Below, in pieces: positions 13,570-27,600 of a stretch of 64,000 nucleotides of DNA. A program made the translations under genes and the position numbers. The DNA is from Gymnogyps californianus (lineage: Eukaryota; Chordata; Aves; Accipitriformes; Cathartidae): assembly GCF_018139145.2 (NCBI RefSeq), contig NC_059471.1, positions 46,981,845-47,045,844 on the forward strand, given 5' to 3'. Numbering within the stretch: the stretch's first letter is position 1; the number at the start of each line of letters is the position of its first letter. Under the pieces are notes generated by a model. It saw only the letters and a list, made by a program, of their open reading frames with translations, was not told where the DNA came from and did no database searches.

Positions 13570-13785
13570 ATCACAGAAAGACTGAAGTTGGAAGGGACCT
13601 CTGGAGGTCATCTTGTCCACCCACCTGCTCAAGCAGGGCCACCTGCAGCCGGTTGTCCAGGACCATGTCCAGACAGCTTTTGATTATCTCCAAGGATGGA
13701 GACTCCACAACCTCTGTGGGCAAACTGTGCCAGTGCTCAGTCACCCTCACAGTAAAGAAGTGTTTCCTGATGTTCAGGTGGAACA
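13570..13785 (-). mobile_element. CR1 LINE 3' fragment
   Basis: The plus strand carries the reverse complement of a CR1 3' end. It starts at the 'atcacagaaag' tail, then shows 'ttggaagggacctctggagg' and 'cctctgtgggcaaactgtgcc', and stops near 'tgatgttcagg'. Base for base it is very similar to part of the copy at 1631-2130, so both probably belong to the same CR1 subfamily. It is strongly 5'-truncated, at about 215 bp. The open frames at 13542-13805 and 13613-13858 are antisense to the LINE and not genes. Confidence 0.93.
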
Positions 13786-14537
13786 GGCGGAGATGCAGAG
13801 AATAGCCTGGATTTCATGCTTGCAATGTTTGGAGGCAGTTAAGGAGAAGCCTAAATGACATAATGCAATCTTATCATATATGGTTGTGCAGTTTTCCTGT
13901 GCCCTGAGAATAAGGCTTCAACAAAAGACTTCTACCCTACAGAGAGGGTAGAAAATGAAAGGCTATTATTTTAGGCAATTCAGCAGTACAAAATTACTGT
14001 CTGAACTAGAATTAGGATTAATGTCTTAATACATGCAGATGTGTGGACAGAGTGGAATAGGTGGAAATTATACTGATCCTGGTAAAATACATTTATGCCA
14101 TCGCTGGGGAGGTAAGACCTTAATAGGTCCTTTTCAACACATGGTGCAGGGTCTGTGCAGCAGTAATCAGTTTGCTGTCAGAGGAAAAGTCATACAGTGA
14201 CAAGCGGTAAGTTTGGAAGATTTGATAGATCTTTTCTGTGCTTACTGAGATCGTACTGCTTTTTATGTAATACATTCATTGAAACCTTTTCTACCACCAG
14301 CAATAATGCCAGCTTTCCCTTAACTTTTTACTGTTAAAATTGTGCTAAAAGTGAACAATAGCTGCCTAAATAAGTCTAGGGGACTTGATTATCCTCTGTA
14401 TTACTGATGGTCTTTTAAGTATACAATTTTATAAGTTCATTTAGTATGCAAGACTATGTGTCAGCATGTTTCTTTCTGTTTCCAGTTCAGAACCTGTAAA
14501 CATATTTGATTCAACTGTGCCTTTTTTTGTATTAAGC

Positions 14538-14559
14538 TTTTTTTTTTTTTTTTTTTTTT
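14538..14559. repeat. Poly-T run (22 bp)
   Basis: An uninterrupted run of 22 T on the plus strand, directly following 'attaagc'. It could be an old retrocopy tail on the minus strand, but no source transcript is recognisable beside it. A simple homopolymer is the safest call. Confidence 0.9.
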
Positions 14560-16963
14560 GCCTTGGCTGTGGCTGAAATGCAGAAAGCAGCAAAAGAATT
14601 ATGAGCCCAAAATAATTAGATATTGATAATTTCTGGGGCAAGAAGGGCATGTTAGAACATGTTCTTAATAAAGTGCTGGTGACACCGTGTGCTCCATTCT
14701 TTACCCTTCAAAAGTGACTTGGGTTCTTTGGGATCTCAGACAATTTTTCTTTCCCCATGATTAATCTTTACAAATTCTTCTTTTCTCTCTCCAGTAATAC
14801 AGGAGAGAAAGTACTGCCTTTATCTTCGCATAACAAATCCTGAATGCTTGCTTGTTCTAAATGTGTAATGTACATGATAACTTCAGAGGTTTCATATAAG
14901 TTTTTTCTCTCATCGAAGTACCATACAGGTGGACTTGATCTGCCAATATGCTGATCACTCTTTCCCTGACCCACTAAAACAGTTAAACAAATACTCCAGT
15001 GGATTCCTGTCTGAACTTCCCTTGACTAAGGACAGTGTGCAGGGCTAAGTCCTTAGTTATGTTATACTGATGAGCTCATTTCAAGGCATATAAACAAGTG
15101 ATGCTGTCTTAGCCAAAGAACGAGACAAGCAAAAGAACAAATGAACAGCTCGTAATCTGATCCAAAAGGTCCCTCATCACTGTAAAATACTGAGTACCCT
15201 AGTGTTTTTAATTATATAATACTTATTGTTTTGAATAAACAAGCCTCAAACAATAGCAGTAATCTAAAACCAGACCACAGAAGCATGTGGAGCAATTTTT
15301 GTGACAAGCTGTAATTTGTTCCAGGAGAGACAATATAATAATAAATAATTCTGAATTTTACTTGTTTTAATTTGTTTCTTTTAATATCTTTCCTTTTAGG
15401 ATGCTAAAGTATAATGCTCTCTTTTTTCTGCCCATGCTAGTCTCCCTTCCAAGGGACCACTAAGAGAAGACTAGACTTCTGTAAGGGATTGTCTAATGAG
15501 AGTCAAGACCATGTCATGACTGGAGAACAAAACAATGACGTTTTTATCCAACTTTTTTTCAAGGCTTTAAAGAAGAGTTGATAGGAATTTGCCAGGACAA
15601 TCCTGAGGCAAACTGCATAAGGTTTTTATACTTTAGCCTGTCATGCACATTGCTTTTGTTATTGCACTGAAGGAGCAAAGTTTACTGCTATTGACCCCTC
15701 ATAAAACATTACAAAACAGGCAAATTTGGGGTTTGATGAAACTCATTTTGAATTGCTTTTCTGTCTGCTGTGTTTCCCAAGAAGTTATAGCCAACTGGTA
15801 TGTCATAATCTAACTCTAAAGAGACTCATGTCCTGCTCATGGGTAGAAGCAGTTAGGCATTTCTCAGGAAAGTGATTTTTATTAGAAAACTGTAGTTGAA
15901 ACCAAAGTCCTTTGCAGAAATGTGCTGTGTTAGATTAAGATTTCATAAGAAAAGATTTCACAAACCTAAGATAGAACCACTTTTGGCATGGGGTTTGGCA
16001 TATAGCATGAATGATTCTGTTTAGTCCAAGATATTTAAACAAGGTCAGTTCATCTGCAGTTATCTTGCTCCTTTGAAATCACTATGTGGTAAAGAACAAC
16101 TGACTTTGGGAGGCCGGATCAGATAGGAGCTGTTTTCCTAGTGCTTTGTGACCATTTGTATCCTTATTTTGTAGGTATCTGCCATAAAGAGAAACGAAGC
16201 AAGGAAAGAGAGGAAAAAAAACTGATGTGGTTACAATAAGAGCTAGAATACATCTCAGGAATTACGTAGGTAATGGAGAGTTGAAGCTGAAATGATATGC
16301 ATACAAATAAGACTACCCTCAGGTATCACATAACTTGAAATACTCAAATGCCTTAGAAAATTTGCTCTGTGACTTCCATGTTTCCAAATATGCCCAGGTT
16401 TACTCTGTTTTTAACAGAGCTGAGCATCTGAGCCTGACTGAGTTGCAATCTGGAAAGTGAATATTCCTTTGTCTATCTTCCCTGATAGGCCTGATACAAT
16501 TAATGTATTCTGGACACGTATAATACATGCTGACAGGTTTTGCTGCCACTTTTTTTAAAAGCCCATGGCTTTATGATGATGCTTTTTACACAACAATTCA
16601 ATGGACTTCGGCACCAGCTACCAGGACTTTTGCTGTGTTTAATTTTATCCAGGCACTGAGTAAAGTGGGAACAGGAACAAGATATTTCGCCTCTTCTCCT
16701 GACACTGTTTCTGACCATTTAGCTAGACCACCACGCTCGTAGAGATGCTTTTCCTTTCTGACCTAAAGATTTGGCTGCACATAGTAGAAGTATTTTTTTA
16801 TATATCACTTTTCTTGTAGGAGTCCAGATAGCAGAAGGAAAGATTTCAGCTCTGAGGAGCAGTATTCTGAATGCACAGAGACTTAATGGCACAATAAGTG
16901 CCTTGATTCATTCTCTGCTTTGTTGACTAGATTAGAGCTCATTTTAATAAAGACCAAAAAAAA

Positions 16964-16979
16964 AATTGGCATGCCAATT
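16964..16979. repeat. Perfect 16-bp palindrome AATTGGCA/TGCCAATT
   Basis: The two 8-bp halves are exact reverse complements with no spacer, preceded by an A run. The halves hold TTGGC/GCCAA, which are NFI half-sites, but the spacing here is 2 bp instead of the usual 5, so NFI binding is only a possibility. Confidence 0.8.
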
Positions 16980-17865
16980 CTAGAATATATTTTCCCTGCC
17001 TAAAGCTGAATTAGAACTCCCTATCCAAAGCAGAGGGCAACCAGCTGCCAAATAGCATATACTTTGTAATAACACTGAGTATTTTTAAACAGTACTTTCA
17101 TAGGAAATATAATATTTCTGGTTTTAACAGGTCTTTGAAATCTTCTGAATTCAATAATGAACTTAAGATATGTCAGAAGTTGTTTTAGACTGTCAGCGTA
17201 AGGTAATTATTCTTTTTAAATGTTAACTAACTCCAGGGATAACAATTTGAAAATAGTCACAGAAAAGAAATGTTTTGTACCTGTCAGAAATTACTGTGAT
17301 TGTTTGGTTTTGGTTTGTTCTGTTTTGTTTTGTATTTTAATTTCAAGTTGTCTCACAGATTGCCAGGCCTTGCTTCAAGATACACTACAGCTATTATTAC
17401 TATTATTCTTGCAAACAAGCCTAGACCCACCAGAGAAAACAAAGTTGGACCTAAGTGGCTTTTCCTTTTGGGTGTGCTGTAACTTTACAACCTTGTAAGT
17501 TTGAAAGTGCTCTCACCAAAACTATTAAAAAAAGTTATTTGGAATTTTTTTCCCATATAAAAGAAGATGGGATGTGGAGAGAAAGAGAAAGAGGGAGAGA
17601 GGAGGAGAGAGGTGAAAGTCCCAAGGGAGTGAGGGAATACAATATGGAGTCCCATAGGAGACATGCTCATTTGTGATGTGAAAGTCTAAGGAGAAGCATC
17701 TGAAAACTCTTCAGTGTGATGTCAGGTTTAAGTGAGAACTCTTGTAGATACTGGATCATAGAACTGTATTTCAAATACATACTGAATTAAATAACTTTAA
17801 AAAGGAGTGTTCCCACCCAAATTCTGTTCTCAGCCACATGTGCAGAAGCTACAATTGTACAGATC

Positions 17866-18330
17866 TTGAGAATGGTCTGGTGGAGGGCCACCAGGATGCT
17901 CAGGGGGGCTGGCACACTTGCACTTTGAGAAAAGGCCGAGGGATGTGGGCTTGTTCAGCCTGGAGAGGAGATGGCTTTGGGGGGACCTAACAGAAGCCCC
18001 CTGGTACAGGGTAGTCATCAGGAGACAGAGCCAGGCTTTTTAAGGAGGTGCACGGCAGGAGAACAATTGACCACAGTCGTACATTGAAACAGAAAAGCTA
18101 CCAAGTGGCACAAAGCAAAAAAAAAAAACCCAAAAAACAATACCTTGAGAGCAGTCAAGCAGTGGAGCAGGTTGCCCAGAGAGGTTGTGCTATCTCTGTC
18201 AGGTTTTCAAACCCCACTGTATGGAGCCCTGAGCAATCTGATCTGACCTCAGAGCTACCCCTGTGTTGAGCAGCAGCTTGGACTAGAGACCTGCTAAGGT
18301 CCCTTCCCACCTGAATCATCCTGTGATCTT
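17866..18330 (+). mobile_element. CR1 LINE 3' fragment, diverged
   Basis: The segment reads in CR1 sense orientation. Near 17951 'ttgttcagcctggagaggag' matches the LFSLE block at the C-terminal end of ORF2. Around 18165-18185 'ggagcaggttgcccagagag' matches the WNRLPRE-type block. The end at 18300-18330 is 'cccttcccacctgaatcatcctgtgatc', a CR1 tail. An A-rich insertion or expansion occupies 18116-18141. It is heavily mutated, with no long open frame in sense. Confidence 0.9.
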
Positions 18331-21300
18331 GCTATCCTATGGCTACTTCCCAAATACCAACATCATGGTTACAGGTGAAATATGGTAAGGTACATATTTC
18401 AGAAAGTTCTCTGAGAATTTGACTAACTATTGATCTAAGCAGAACCTGAGATACCGGGTCACATATGATTTCTAGGACTTCCTTCCCCCTTTTCTCAGTA
18501 AGTGTTTTATTTTCGAACTTGCAAACAGACACATCCAGTGGCTGGATTTTACACATCGCAGATTACACCTTCTTCTACAATAAGCCTTCAGAAGAGCACA
18601 GACAAAGGAAATTACTGTGCCTGAGCACCATTCCTGGCTCTTTTATGATCTAGTATAGATATAGCCTCTGGGCATAAGCATTCACTGCATGGTAGCATGC
18701 TCAGGGCAAGGGCGCTCATAGGTGGACTCCTGACCCATGTGGTAGCCATATGAACATAGGGTATTCTGAATGTGAGGCACATTCCCATGCTGCTTTTAAG
18801 ATGTTTGTATCAAAGACAGATAGCCACAGCCATAGCACCAAAGGTTTTCTTACAAGCTGAAATAGTTCACGGCACTTAATTAGCTTTGTAAAAATCAGGG
18901 AAAAATACAGGCTTATAGGGAAAAAGATGACCACATCCTTGGACCTTTGTGAAATCAGGTCATTAAATTATACCACCTCCACATCACTAATTTACTATCT
19001 CTCTTTCAGACTGCCCTATGAAAGCATACACCACTAAGCACTGTGAAATACCTATGAAATACATCTCCTGTGGAAGAAGAGCAGAATATACACAACAGAA
19101 ATCTGTAATTCTCAAAATTTTTGACAAGCAGGGCCCCTTTATGGCCTCATTTGTCTCTATGTAACCTTTGGTTGCCTAACTAGCTTTAATTGCTGGCTGT
19201 ATTTGAAGCCTTGCTGGGCTGGAGAGTTAAGTGACAAATGTGGTAACTGGCTCCCAGTATAAATATTCTCTCTCCTGCCCTAGATTACTTGAGTTGCTGC
19301 TGACTATAGGTTGGCATATTGTATTTGTATTGGTTTTCCTGAGAATTTTCTTCTTTATGTATGTAGCTAATTTGATCCACTTATTTATTTAAAGCAACTA
19401 CAACTCTTATCCATGGTTTGAGAAAAACAGAATTACATTGTTGCTCTTTCCTATCATATCAAGCAAAACAATATAAGTCCCATAGTTTTAAAAGTCATAT
19501 GTTTATAAGTCATTCCCTGGTGACAGGAGCACTTATATCATCATGATGTCAAATGAACCACTGGTGTACTCTCACAGTTTTCTTGGGAATAGAATGACAC
19601 ACGAAAGAAACAAGGTTTTTTTTAATAACAGCAGCATCCTTGTCAAACGTAATGGATGAGCAATTGCCATTTCATTTAGTCTGACTATGGAACCGGGCAT
19701 GGTCACTCAGGAATGTGGTGTTAAAGAGACTTCTATGTGCTTCCATGTCTTGCTAAAGAAAGACATTTTGTCTCTCTTGGTTCACCAGCCACTGCCTTTG
19801 CATCTTCTATGCTTTTTTTTTTTACCCTGCTGCAGATCTGACTTTTAACTTTGGATTAATAGTGCAGCTTTATCTTCCTGACTGTCGCTTATGTACTTCT
19901 GGTTTTCCTCTTGATAAAACAACAGTAAAATGTAGATGTAGCATAGTTCAAAATAAAAGAAAAGTAAGAAGGAGAAGAAACTTATTCCTCCTAGAAAATT
20001 TTTGAGAAACTTTTCCTTCACTACAATTATAATTTAATTAATTCCCCAAAATATATTTATAAAACAAAAAAGAAATTGAATTATTGAATCCTGGTGCACT
20101 TCTTTCAGGAATAGTATACTTGTACATACTACTCTAGTAAACTCCGTTTAACTAGTCAGCTGAGCTGGGCTTATACTGCTTTTCCCAAACTGTGCCAAGC
20201 AGCCAGGACTTCACAGAGAATCAGGCCATCTACACACTAGAAAGTCAGTGAATGTGGTGTAACTCTTTTCCCTGGGTGTCTTGGAATGTTGTTACTTGGC
20301 ATGGCTTAAAAATACCACTTGAAAAAGAAAAAAAGAAGTGTGATTTAGGGCCAGATTCACTGACACATTCCAGTTGCTTTGTGCTTGTCTGGTGATAGAA
20401 AACAGCAGTAAACTAACAAGCTAAAGTGGATTTATGATTGCTTTGCATATCTGACATGGCGCGGGGCTATTAGAGCATACCAGAGGGAGTGCTCTCTTCT
20501 TTAGTGATGGGCTGGAGATAAAGGGAAAGGGTGTTTGCTCTTGCTTATAATAGAATTCCTGGTGATACGAAATAAAATCATAAATCCAGTTTAGTCATAT
20601 ATTCATGGTATTTTAGTATTGATTAAATTGTCTTCCTCTTTTAATTATCGACGGATGTTAAGACAGCAGAAATGTCCCTTGGAGGCTAAAATGGCAATGA
20701 AGTGGAATACCAACCCACAGATACAAGAAATATTTGAAAGCTTTTTTAAGCAAAGACCGTGTGTGTATCACATGGTAAACTGCACTCAGTACGGGCTTCA
20801 TATCCTTCCTGCTCACATAACTTGAACTGATCCAGCCTAAATGAAAGTCCATTGCTATCAAGAAGGAATGCCACCAATGTCATGCAGAGCAGATACATTC
20901 GAGTATGTCTGTCTGACATGTGACATAAAAGGTTTCACTGAGCCACAGCAGCATGAATTGCGCAGTGGAGGGCCTTTGTCATCTCAGTTGAGGAATTCCT
21001 TAGACGTTCAATTGGCCTTGGCATGTCTGACATGATGATAAGTGTGCACAAATATTTCACCAAGCACCAATTATTTAGAAAATGAAGTGCTGTACGTTTT
21101 ACCAGGCAGTGAGTTTTTCATGGCTAGCTCCAGTGTGTGTGCATCAACAAATGCTGTCAGAATTCCCCCATTAAGGTTTTTCTTCACTGCATTTGGAGTG
21201 TTTTCCTTGTGACGGTGTCACTGCTAATGGAGAAGCATAGATTTATGTATTAAGAGTTTCATACTCTGATGTCTTTTGTATGACACTTGCATGGTCCCCT

Positions 21301-23918
21301 AGGAAACAATCAAGTACTAGGACTCTGTCCAGACATGGAGACCTATTCTTCTGGCAGCTGGATGAAGTGACTCTTCCAGCTGGGTATGTATTAGATTGAA
21401 ATGTTTCTCAAAGTAGAGGGGACTGGAAACAAGCACAAAGTCATTCTGCGAGGGGCCAAACTGAACTTGTGAGGTATGGAAGCCATACATACCCGGGAAA
21501 TGTGTAAGTATGAATGATACCTGCTGCGTAAGAACTGTAATCAAAGCAAGAAGGAGAAGGTGGTGTGACTGCATGCTCAGCTGTACTCACTTGGGTCACT
21601 CAGCTCCCTCCGCGTTTGCATGCTGGCAGACACAAGGATATATTTCTGACATTGGTACTAGTCAAATCGTTCCTGGCTGGATGGCCTGCCCAGCTCTTCC
21701 CCCTGAACATCTTGTTTGAGTAAGGGCTATGTACATGAGCAGATATCTCCAGATGAAAGGCAGAGAAGTTGTATTTTTCTGGTGGCTGTCGCCACTAGTA
21801 ACTAAAATCAAAACAACTTTAAACCCTGAGACTCTAGTTTGAGCATAGCTGTCCTTAATAAGGCCTCAGTGGTTAGATCACAGTTTTTCTGACATCTTAC
21901 AAGAAAGTCTAATTCAACATTTAAAAAGCTAATTGTCAGATTGCTTCATGAAAACTGAGCAAACTTAAAGTTTAGTTGACAAGTATTATTTAATCAACAG
22001 TTCTTGGAGGCAAAAGTAAATACCTCTTATCTCCGATGAAAATATAAATAGAAATATCTCCAGGCCAATGCATTGTGCAATAGCTGAATGGTATGATGTA
22101 CATAAACATCCACAGCATTTTTTGGCCTGTTTTCAAGACCTTCTCTGTCTTGTCAGAATGTTCAGGGTGATATATCAGCAGTCTAAATGAGAATAGTTTG
22201 CTGTTGCAGATCATAAAATTTAATTATGGTAGAACTTTAATCTGAGATAAACTTGAATGTCTCTGATGGGAAAATAAGTGACCACCAAAGCAGCCTGCCC
22301 ACCCAAGCCAGGGCTGATGTGGTTTCAGATACTTTGTTGAAAGCCAGATGTAATGAAACAGATTTTTAATTCTCCTTGTGTCAGATAAGCTTGTTGTGAA
22401 AAATATTTTCAGACTCAGAAATTCAGCAGATATTCTACACATTTTCCAGATACCCTATCTATTGTGGGCTCTTTCTTCAGCATCCTCCCTCTTTCCTGTT
22501 GTAAACACATGCATTTTCATACAGTTTCCATCATTTACACATCAGTCTTGCCTTTCCTGTTCACTGAATTGCCACCATACCAACTTCGACACTTTGTCCA
22601 CTATATCTAGTGGACAACTGACTACAAAAGAGCTACTTAAGTTTATATTGTTGGCCAATAGTAAAGTTCTGCCTGTAAGTGTAACATGTGTTTGCTTTTA
22701 TGAGAAACATGTTCCATTACTTGGAAGTTTTGTCATTTGCGCTTACGCTGCATATTAGCAAGCTAAAAACAGAGCAGGGTTGCAGCCCAAAGCTATGGCT
22801 ATTTCAAATCTGCTCCTGATTCTGAGAAATCATGTATTGCCTTCTTCCCATTAAGCATATGATATTTCATTTGTAATGGAAAAGCAAAGGATAAATTGCT
22901 GTATGGATCCTTGCAGGAAGAGTGACTAAGTGGGTCATGGAAGTGGTTGGTCTTTGCATGTGAAAAACTGAGTGGAGCAGATTTGAGATTCAAAAGAAGT
23001 GTAAATATAATGTGCAATTCTGACCCAAGTACCTGGAAGAGCTGTTGCCTTAAATTAAGAAGTGTAGATGTTCAATGGTGAATGTGGCCAAGCCATGCAT
23101 AAATGAGTTTTCAGATGGGTATGGAAGATGAGGGGCCAGTCATACCTATCTCATCTGAAGTGAATAATCCTGATTATTTAACTGGGGCTGTTCATGTGTA
23201 TGAGTATTACTGGCAAGAATAAAGGCATCTAGGATCATGCCCAACTCTGGTTTCAAGGCAGCAGAGATATTGACCATGCTGTATATTTTGATCGACAAAC
23301 CAACCACCATTTTGCTGGAGCAAAATGACTTTGACATGATGTGCTTGATATTGAACATTTAAAAACTGTAAATTATGACCTGTGAGACTGACTAGAAATC
23401 ACAGGAGTAAAGCAAACAGAAAAGTTTTATGTATTGTAATTCTGCATTTCATATGTCTGCTTTATTTTGAGTTTAGAGCATAACCAAATCACCACAGTTT
23501 TCTAAGTCTTCTTTTTGCTAGAGAAGGGCTAAGCATTTCCTTGAGAGTATCACCACAAGGCACGCTACAATGCCATGTATATATAAACTAACTCTTTACG
23601 AGCAAGATCAGGTTCTGGAAGCAGGATATACGTATAGCATTCTGTCCAGCCATTCTGTTCACCCTCCTCCCAGTAACGTTTTCATGTCAAAATGCAGTCA
23701 CTGATTTGTAGTGAATGTACTTGTATATTGGAGGGATGGTGTTGCAAATTATGGCCTGAGTAAAGTGGGGGAGAAGCGTAGGGGAGGCACACACACCTTG
23801 GAAAGGGAAGGGTAGACTGCAGGACCAGGCTCCCCTCTTCCCACCTCTCAGCGTAAGGCACAGGTGTGGGACTGCCACTTGGTCAGTCCATACGTTCCAG
23901 GCCACAGATATAAAGCAA

Positions 23919-23943
23919 TTTACTCAAGCTCTCATTGAGTAAA
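23919..23943. repeat. Perfect 9-bp inverted repeat, 7-nt loop
   Basis: The arms 'tttactcaa' (23919-23927) and 'ttgagtaaa' (23935-23943) are exact reverse complements around the loop 'gctctca'. Pairing does not extend outward. The stem is short and may be chance. No adjoining T run or gene suggests a terminator. Confidence 0.75.
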
Positions 23944-24622
23944 CCACATCATTCTGGGAACCTTTTTGTTCCCCTGAACCTCCCAGTGCTCAGCCTGGGG
24001 CAAAGTAACTCACACCAAGCATAGCATAGTGCTGCGCTTAATCGCACAATTGAGACCGTGGAGGAAGAGAACACAGGAAACCTTTATTTTTCTACAGAAC
24101 TGATACAGTACAGGCAGAGTCTGCACAATAATGCTTCATTTACTGCCTTTCTCCTATTATTTACCTCTTGGTGACCTAGCAGAAGCAGAGGTCACTTAGC
24201 TGCATGGTAGCTCTGAGTTCTGAAGCAACTGTAGGAGACTGCCAATTATTCATTGTTTTCCCACAGTTTATCACGGCTCTGCAATATGAATCTCTGTAGT
24301 GTTCTGAGAGAGGGAGAGATTGTATAGGGGAATTGCCGTTCCCCTCCCTCATTATCATACAGACCAGCTCTTTTCACATCTGTAGCTATATAACATTCCT
24401 GTAGCAACCGCTATGGAAGCATTTGGTGTATTTCTCGCTGTCTTGTAATGCAGTTTAGCAATGAGAAATGAGAAGAAGAGCCAGCAAGCTGTAGCTGGCT
24501 AATTTTATATGAAACACCAGAAAGAGGGACTTTCCTTGCACAGTCTTTCTTTTACAGTACATAGAACTACTGTATGTAACAGCCAGAAAGGTTTTTATTT
24601 CAGCAAGCTTCTCATTTCATGC

Positions 24623-24640
24623 AAAAAAAAAAAAAAAAAA
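24623..24640. repeat. Poly-A run (18 bp)
   Basis: Eighteen consecutive A on the plus strand follow 'ctcatttcatgc'. It might be the tail of an unrecognised retrocopy, but no polyadenylation hexamer or gene-like sequence was seen upstream. Confidence 0.85.
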
Positions 24641-27600
24641 GAATCACTCATTCCTGATTCCTGCTGGGGTGCGCTGCAGTAAGGCATATAGGAAAGACAC
24701 AGAGCTGATAAGAAAAAGTCTTCCAGGACATATTGCCAAGATGCAAAATGGTTGCAGAGTTTCTGCTTACCTCAAAGTCACCTTAAAACTGAATGATTAA
24801 TGCTGATCAGAGGATTGTCATGATACCTGTGGGATGTACTGGTTCAGAACATTTATATTTCATATTATTCTCTGAAAAGTATACCTCAGGAAATTCTAAA
24901 AAGGTTTTTCTCTGTAAAAACTTCTATAAGAAGTGACTGTCTTCTGTGGATTTTCTGAAGGAGTGGATGATTAAGTCAGGCTGACTAAGAAATTATTTTC
25001 GTATTTGAGTTTTCTTCCGTTCTAATGTGTGTTCAGACTGAACGTTATCTGTAGATGACATATACTGTGCATTTTCAGCCATCTGTATTTGTTCTGGCTG
25101 TTCCTCAAAGGGCATCTGATGAGTCAGACTGTTTTTTTCTGGTGGGCCCTTCACCTGCTAGAGACGAGAATCTTTAATCCTTCCACTGGGGGGGGAAACC
25201 ACAGAACACCAGGCAAAGTAAACTCTCTACATTTTTACTTTTGTCATGATGTATTTTATTTTACATTTGTAACTTTTCCATTTTGATTCCTGCTTCAGAG
25301 CACACCTTCACGCTTTGCAGTCCATATTTTCCAAGCCATAGCTACCATCAGTCTTAAACATGATGTAAGTTAAGTTTACATTGCCAAGAAAGTAACTTCC
25401 CAAGCCACCCCTGGATCTTGTCCCCAGGACTGAGTATATGCTTCTGTTTAGCGTGAACTAAGTGAGTCTGTCCACATAAGACCTAGGTGCAGTTTGGGAG
25501 ATACTTGACCCCAGGGGTTGTTCCCCGTGTGGAGGTGCCATGCTTCGCTCCTTCCACACCACATGTTCCATGTATACCTCAGGAATTCCCCAGCTCAGGA
25601 ATCCTTGAAAGATTCTCATGCACTCCAGGACATGTAACATGCACTCAGTTCCCTGTTACTGAATGGTCATTGTGGTGGGCTGCAGTTCGGGCCCTTAGAA
25701 TGAAAGAATGGCAAGAGATAGCAATTGTCAGGATCTTCTGAAAGTGAACTCTGTAAAATACTGTGATTTATTTTTATTTATTGTTTTGCATAGCCACTGT
25801 TTTCATACTAAGAGCTGCTGACTGTATACTCTGGTCCCATGCCAGTGAAATGATTAGACTCTAAGTAGCCCCATTCATTATACTCTTATTAACGTAAGTC
25901 CTTTTCCAGGTTGACATGAAAACATCTGGTCCTCTGTGTGGCTGAGCACTGGATTTGGCTGGAGCCTTTAACAGAGCTCCATTGATTTAAACTTACACAG
26001 GACTTGAAATGACCTTGGAATAATTTTCTTCAGGATCCTTTTATTTGGACTGTCATGTAAGTTCTCATTGTCTAGTCTCAACAACCTCACTTGGAAGGTA
26101 ATTCTTTTGGGAATGTATGTTTCTTAGATCTGTTCATTTTAAATACACTGAGCTTGATTCACCTCTCAGTGATATAAATATATCATTAATGTAAATACGT
26201 TGCCTTCACTAGTCCTTTTTTGGATGCATTCTGGCACAAATGAGTGCAAAATCTGACCCTCTGGTGATTAATTCTATGGTATTTTATTTTTCAGTCTCTA
26301 GCTTGTAAAAGTGAAGAAATAATAATAAAAGAAAGACTTATAGTGCCAGCTGTGTTTCAGGTGAAAAATTATTCCATGTTCAAATCCTCTTGGTTAAAGG
26401 CCTAAATGTTAATTAAGCCATTTATTTTTATTTGGCAGAAAGACAGAGGTAAGATAGCTCAGTCTTCCAAGATTTAGGCTGTTACGTGAGTATACAACAG
26501 TATGAAAAATTGTGTAGACTAGTTATTTCCAACAGACCAAACATTTATTTGTCTCTCATGTAAGCATTTGTCTGGTTTTCAGGGAAGAAATGTAAGACCA
26601 AATCTGTGCTCTTGCATTATATTAAGAGAATATAAAGTCCCTACCTAAGAAGATTAAACTTGTCTATTCAGTTTCCAGTTCTTAAATTTGTTTGCTTTAA
26701 GCTGCATAGTTTAATGAACATATTCGATGGAATAAATGAGGCGTAAAAACTATTCATGATGTGAAAGAAATCCAAAGAATTTTTACACTTGCACTTTGCA
26801 ACTTGTACTCAATGCAACAAGGGCTCAAGGCTGTTTCTGTGTCTTTTGCATGTCATTTAAAACTATCTTTTTCAGTACCACTGCCCATGATTATAAAGCC
26901 GAGTGGGCTTCAAATAAGTGTCATTGTACAAGGGACATCATTAAAATGTATGGTTTATGTATCACAGTTTGGAGGTAGGATGGAGTTACAGGAATACTAA
27001 GGATGTCCTCTAGCATCAGTATTGCCTGGTATCAAGTTTGACTTCCAGGTTACATGGCATTGTAGTGGTGATACTCCTGGCCAGTCTTCCATCAGCAATT
27101 CAGATGCACTGGAATCTCTCATACTAGTTAATGAATTGGTTTAATTTCAACTCCAGATTCAGTCACTCAAATATATGTGTCTACAGTATAAAAATCTACA
27201 TGCAATGCAAGCTCCTACTGTAGTCAATGAAGCCTGTATAGGCAGTATTGAGCTTTTCAGTTCATGTAAGAGACATACAGCTTGTTGCTTGCTGATAGGT
27301 GATTAATGTAATTTTAGACTCAGAGAGGTATCCAGCTGCCGTTTTAGAAGAACACAAGTCTCTCATATGAGCTCACGTAGCTTGCCTGACTTGTGAAGGT
27401 TTCTCAAATACCTAAAGGAGTCTCAAATGTCATACCTATCTTTAGCCAAACGAATCTCCCCCAAGATGGCTACTCTAGGATGAATCCAGTCGCTCTCCAG
27501 ACTACATTTGGCATGATGCAGTTGCTTAAACATCTATATTCAGTGCCATTTCAGACTCCCTGCAGTCTCCCATGTGGTCTCCAGCTGCTTTTGTGGAAAA

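Larger units (their letters stand above)
13786..17865. other. Non-genic unique DNA
   Basis: No gene recognised. The block contains a T22 run at 14538-14559, a purine-rich GA stretch at about 17575-17617, and a perfect 16-bp palindrome at 16964-16979. The overlapping plus and minus open frames near 16500-16742 are unsupported. Confidence 0.5.

Noticed and set aside
22378..22758. 126-codon plus-strand open frame outside repeats
   Set aside because: It starts at GTG, has no recognisable domain, and frames of this length are expected a few times by chance in 64 kb of AT-rich DNA.
24623..24640. Poly-A run as the tail of a retrocopy
   Set aside because: Nothing gene-like or polyadenylation-signal-like precedes it.
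25487..25741. GC-richer open frame resembling a processed pseudogene
   Set aside because: No protein similarity, poly-A tail or flanking duplication could be recognised.
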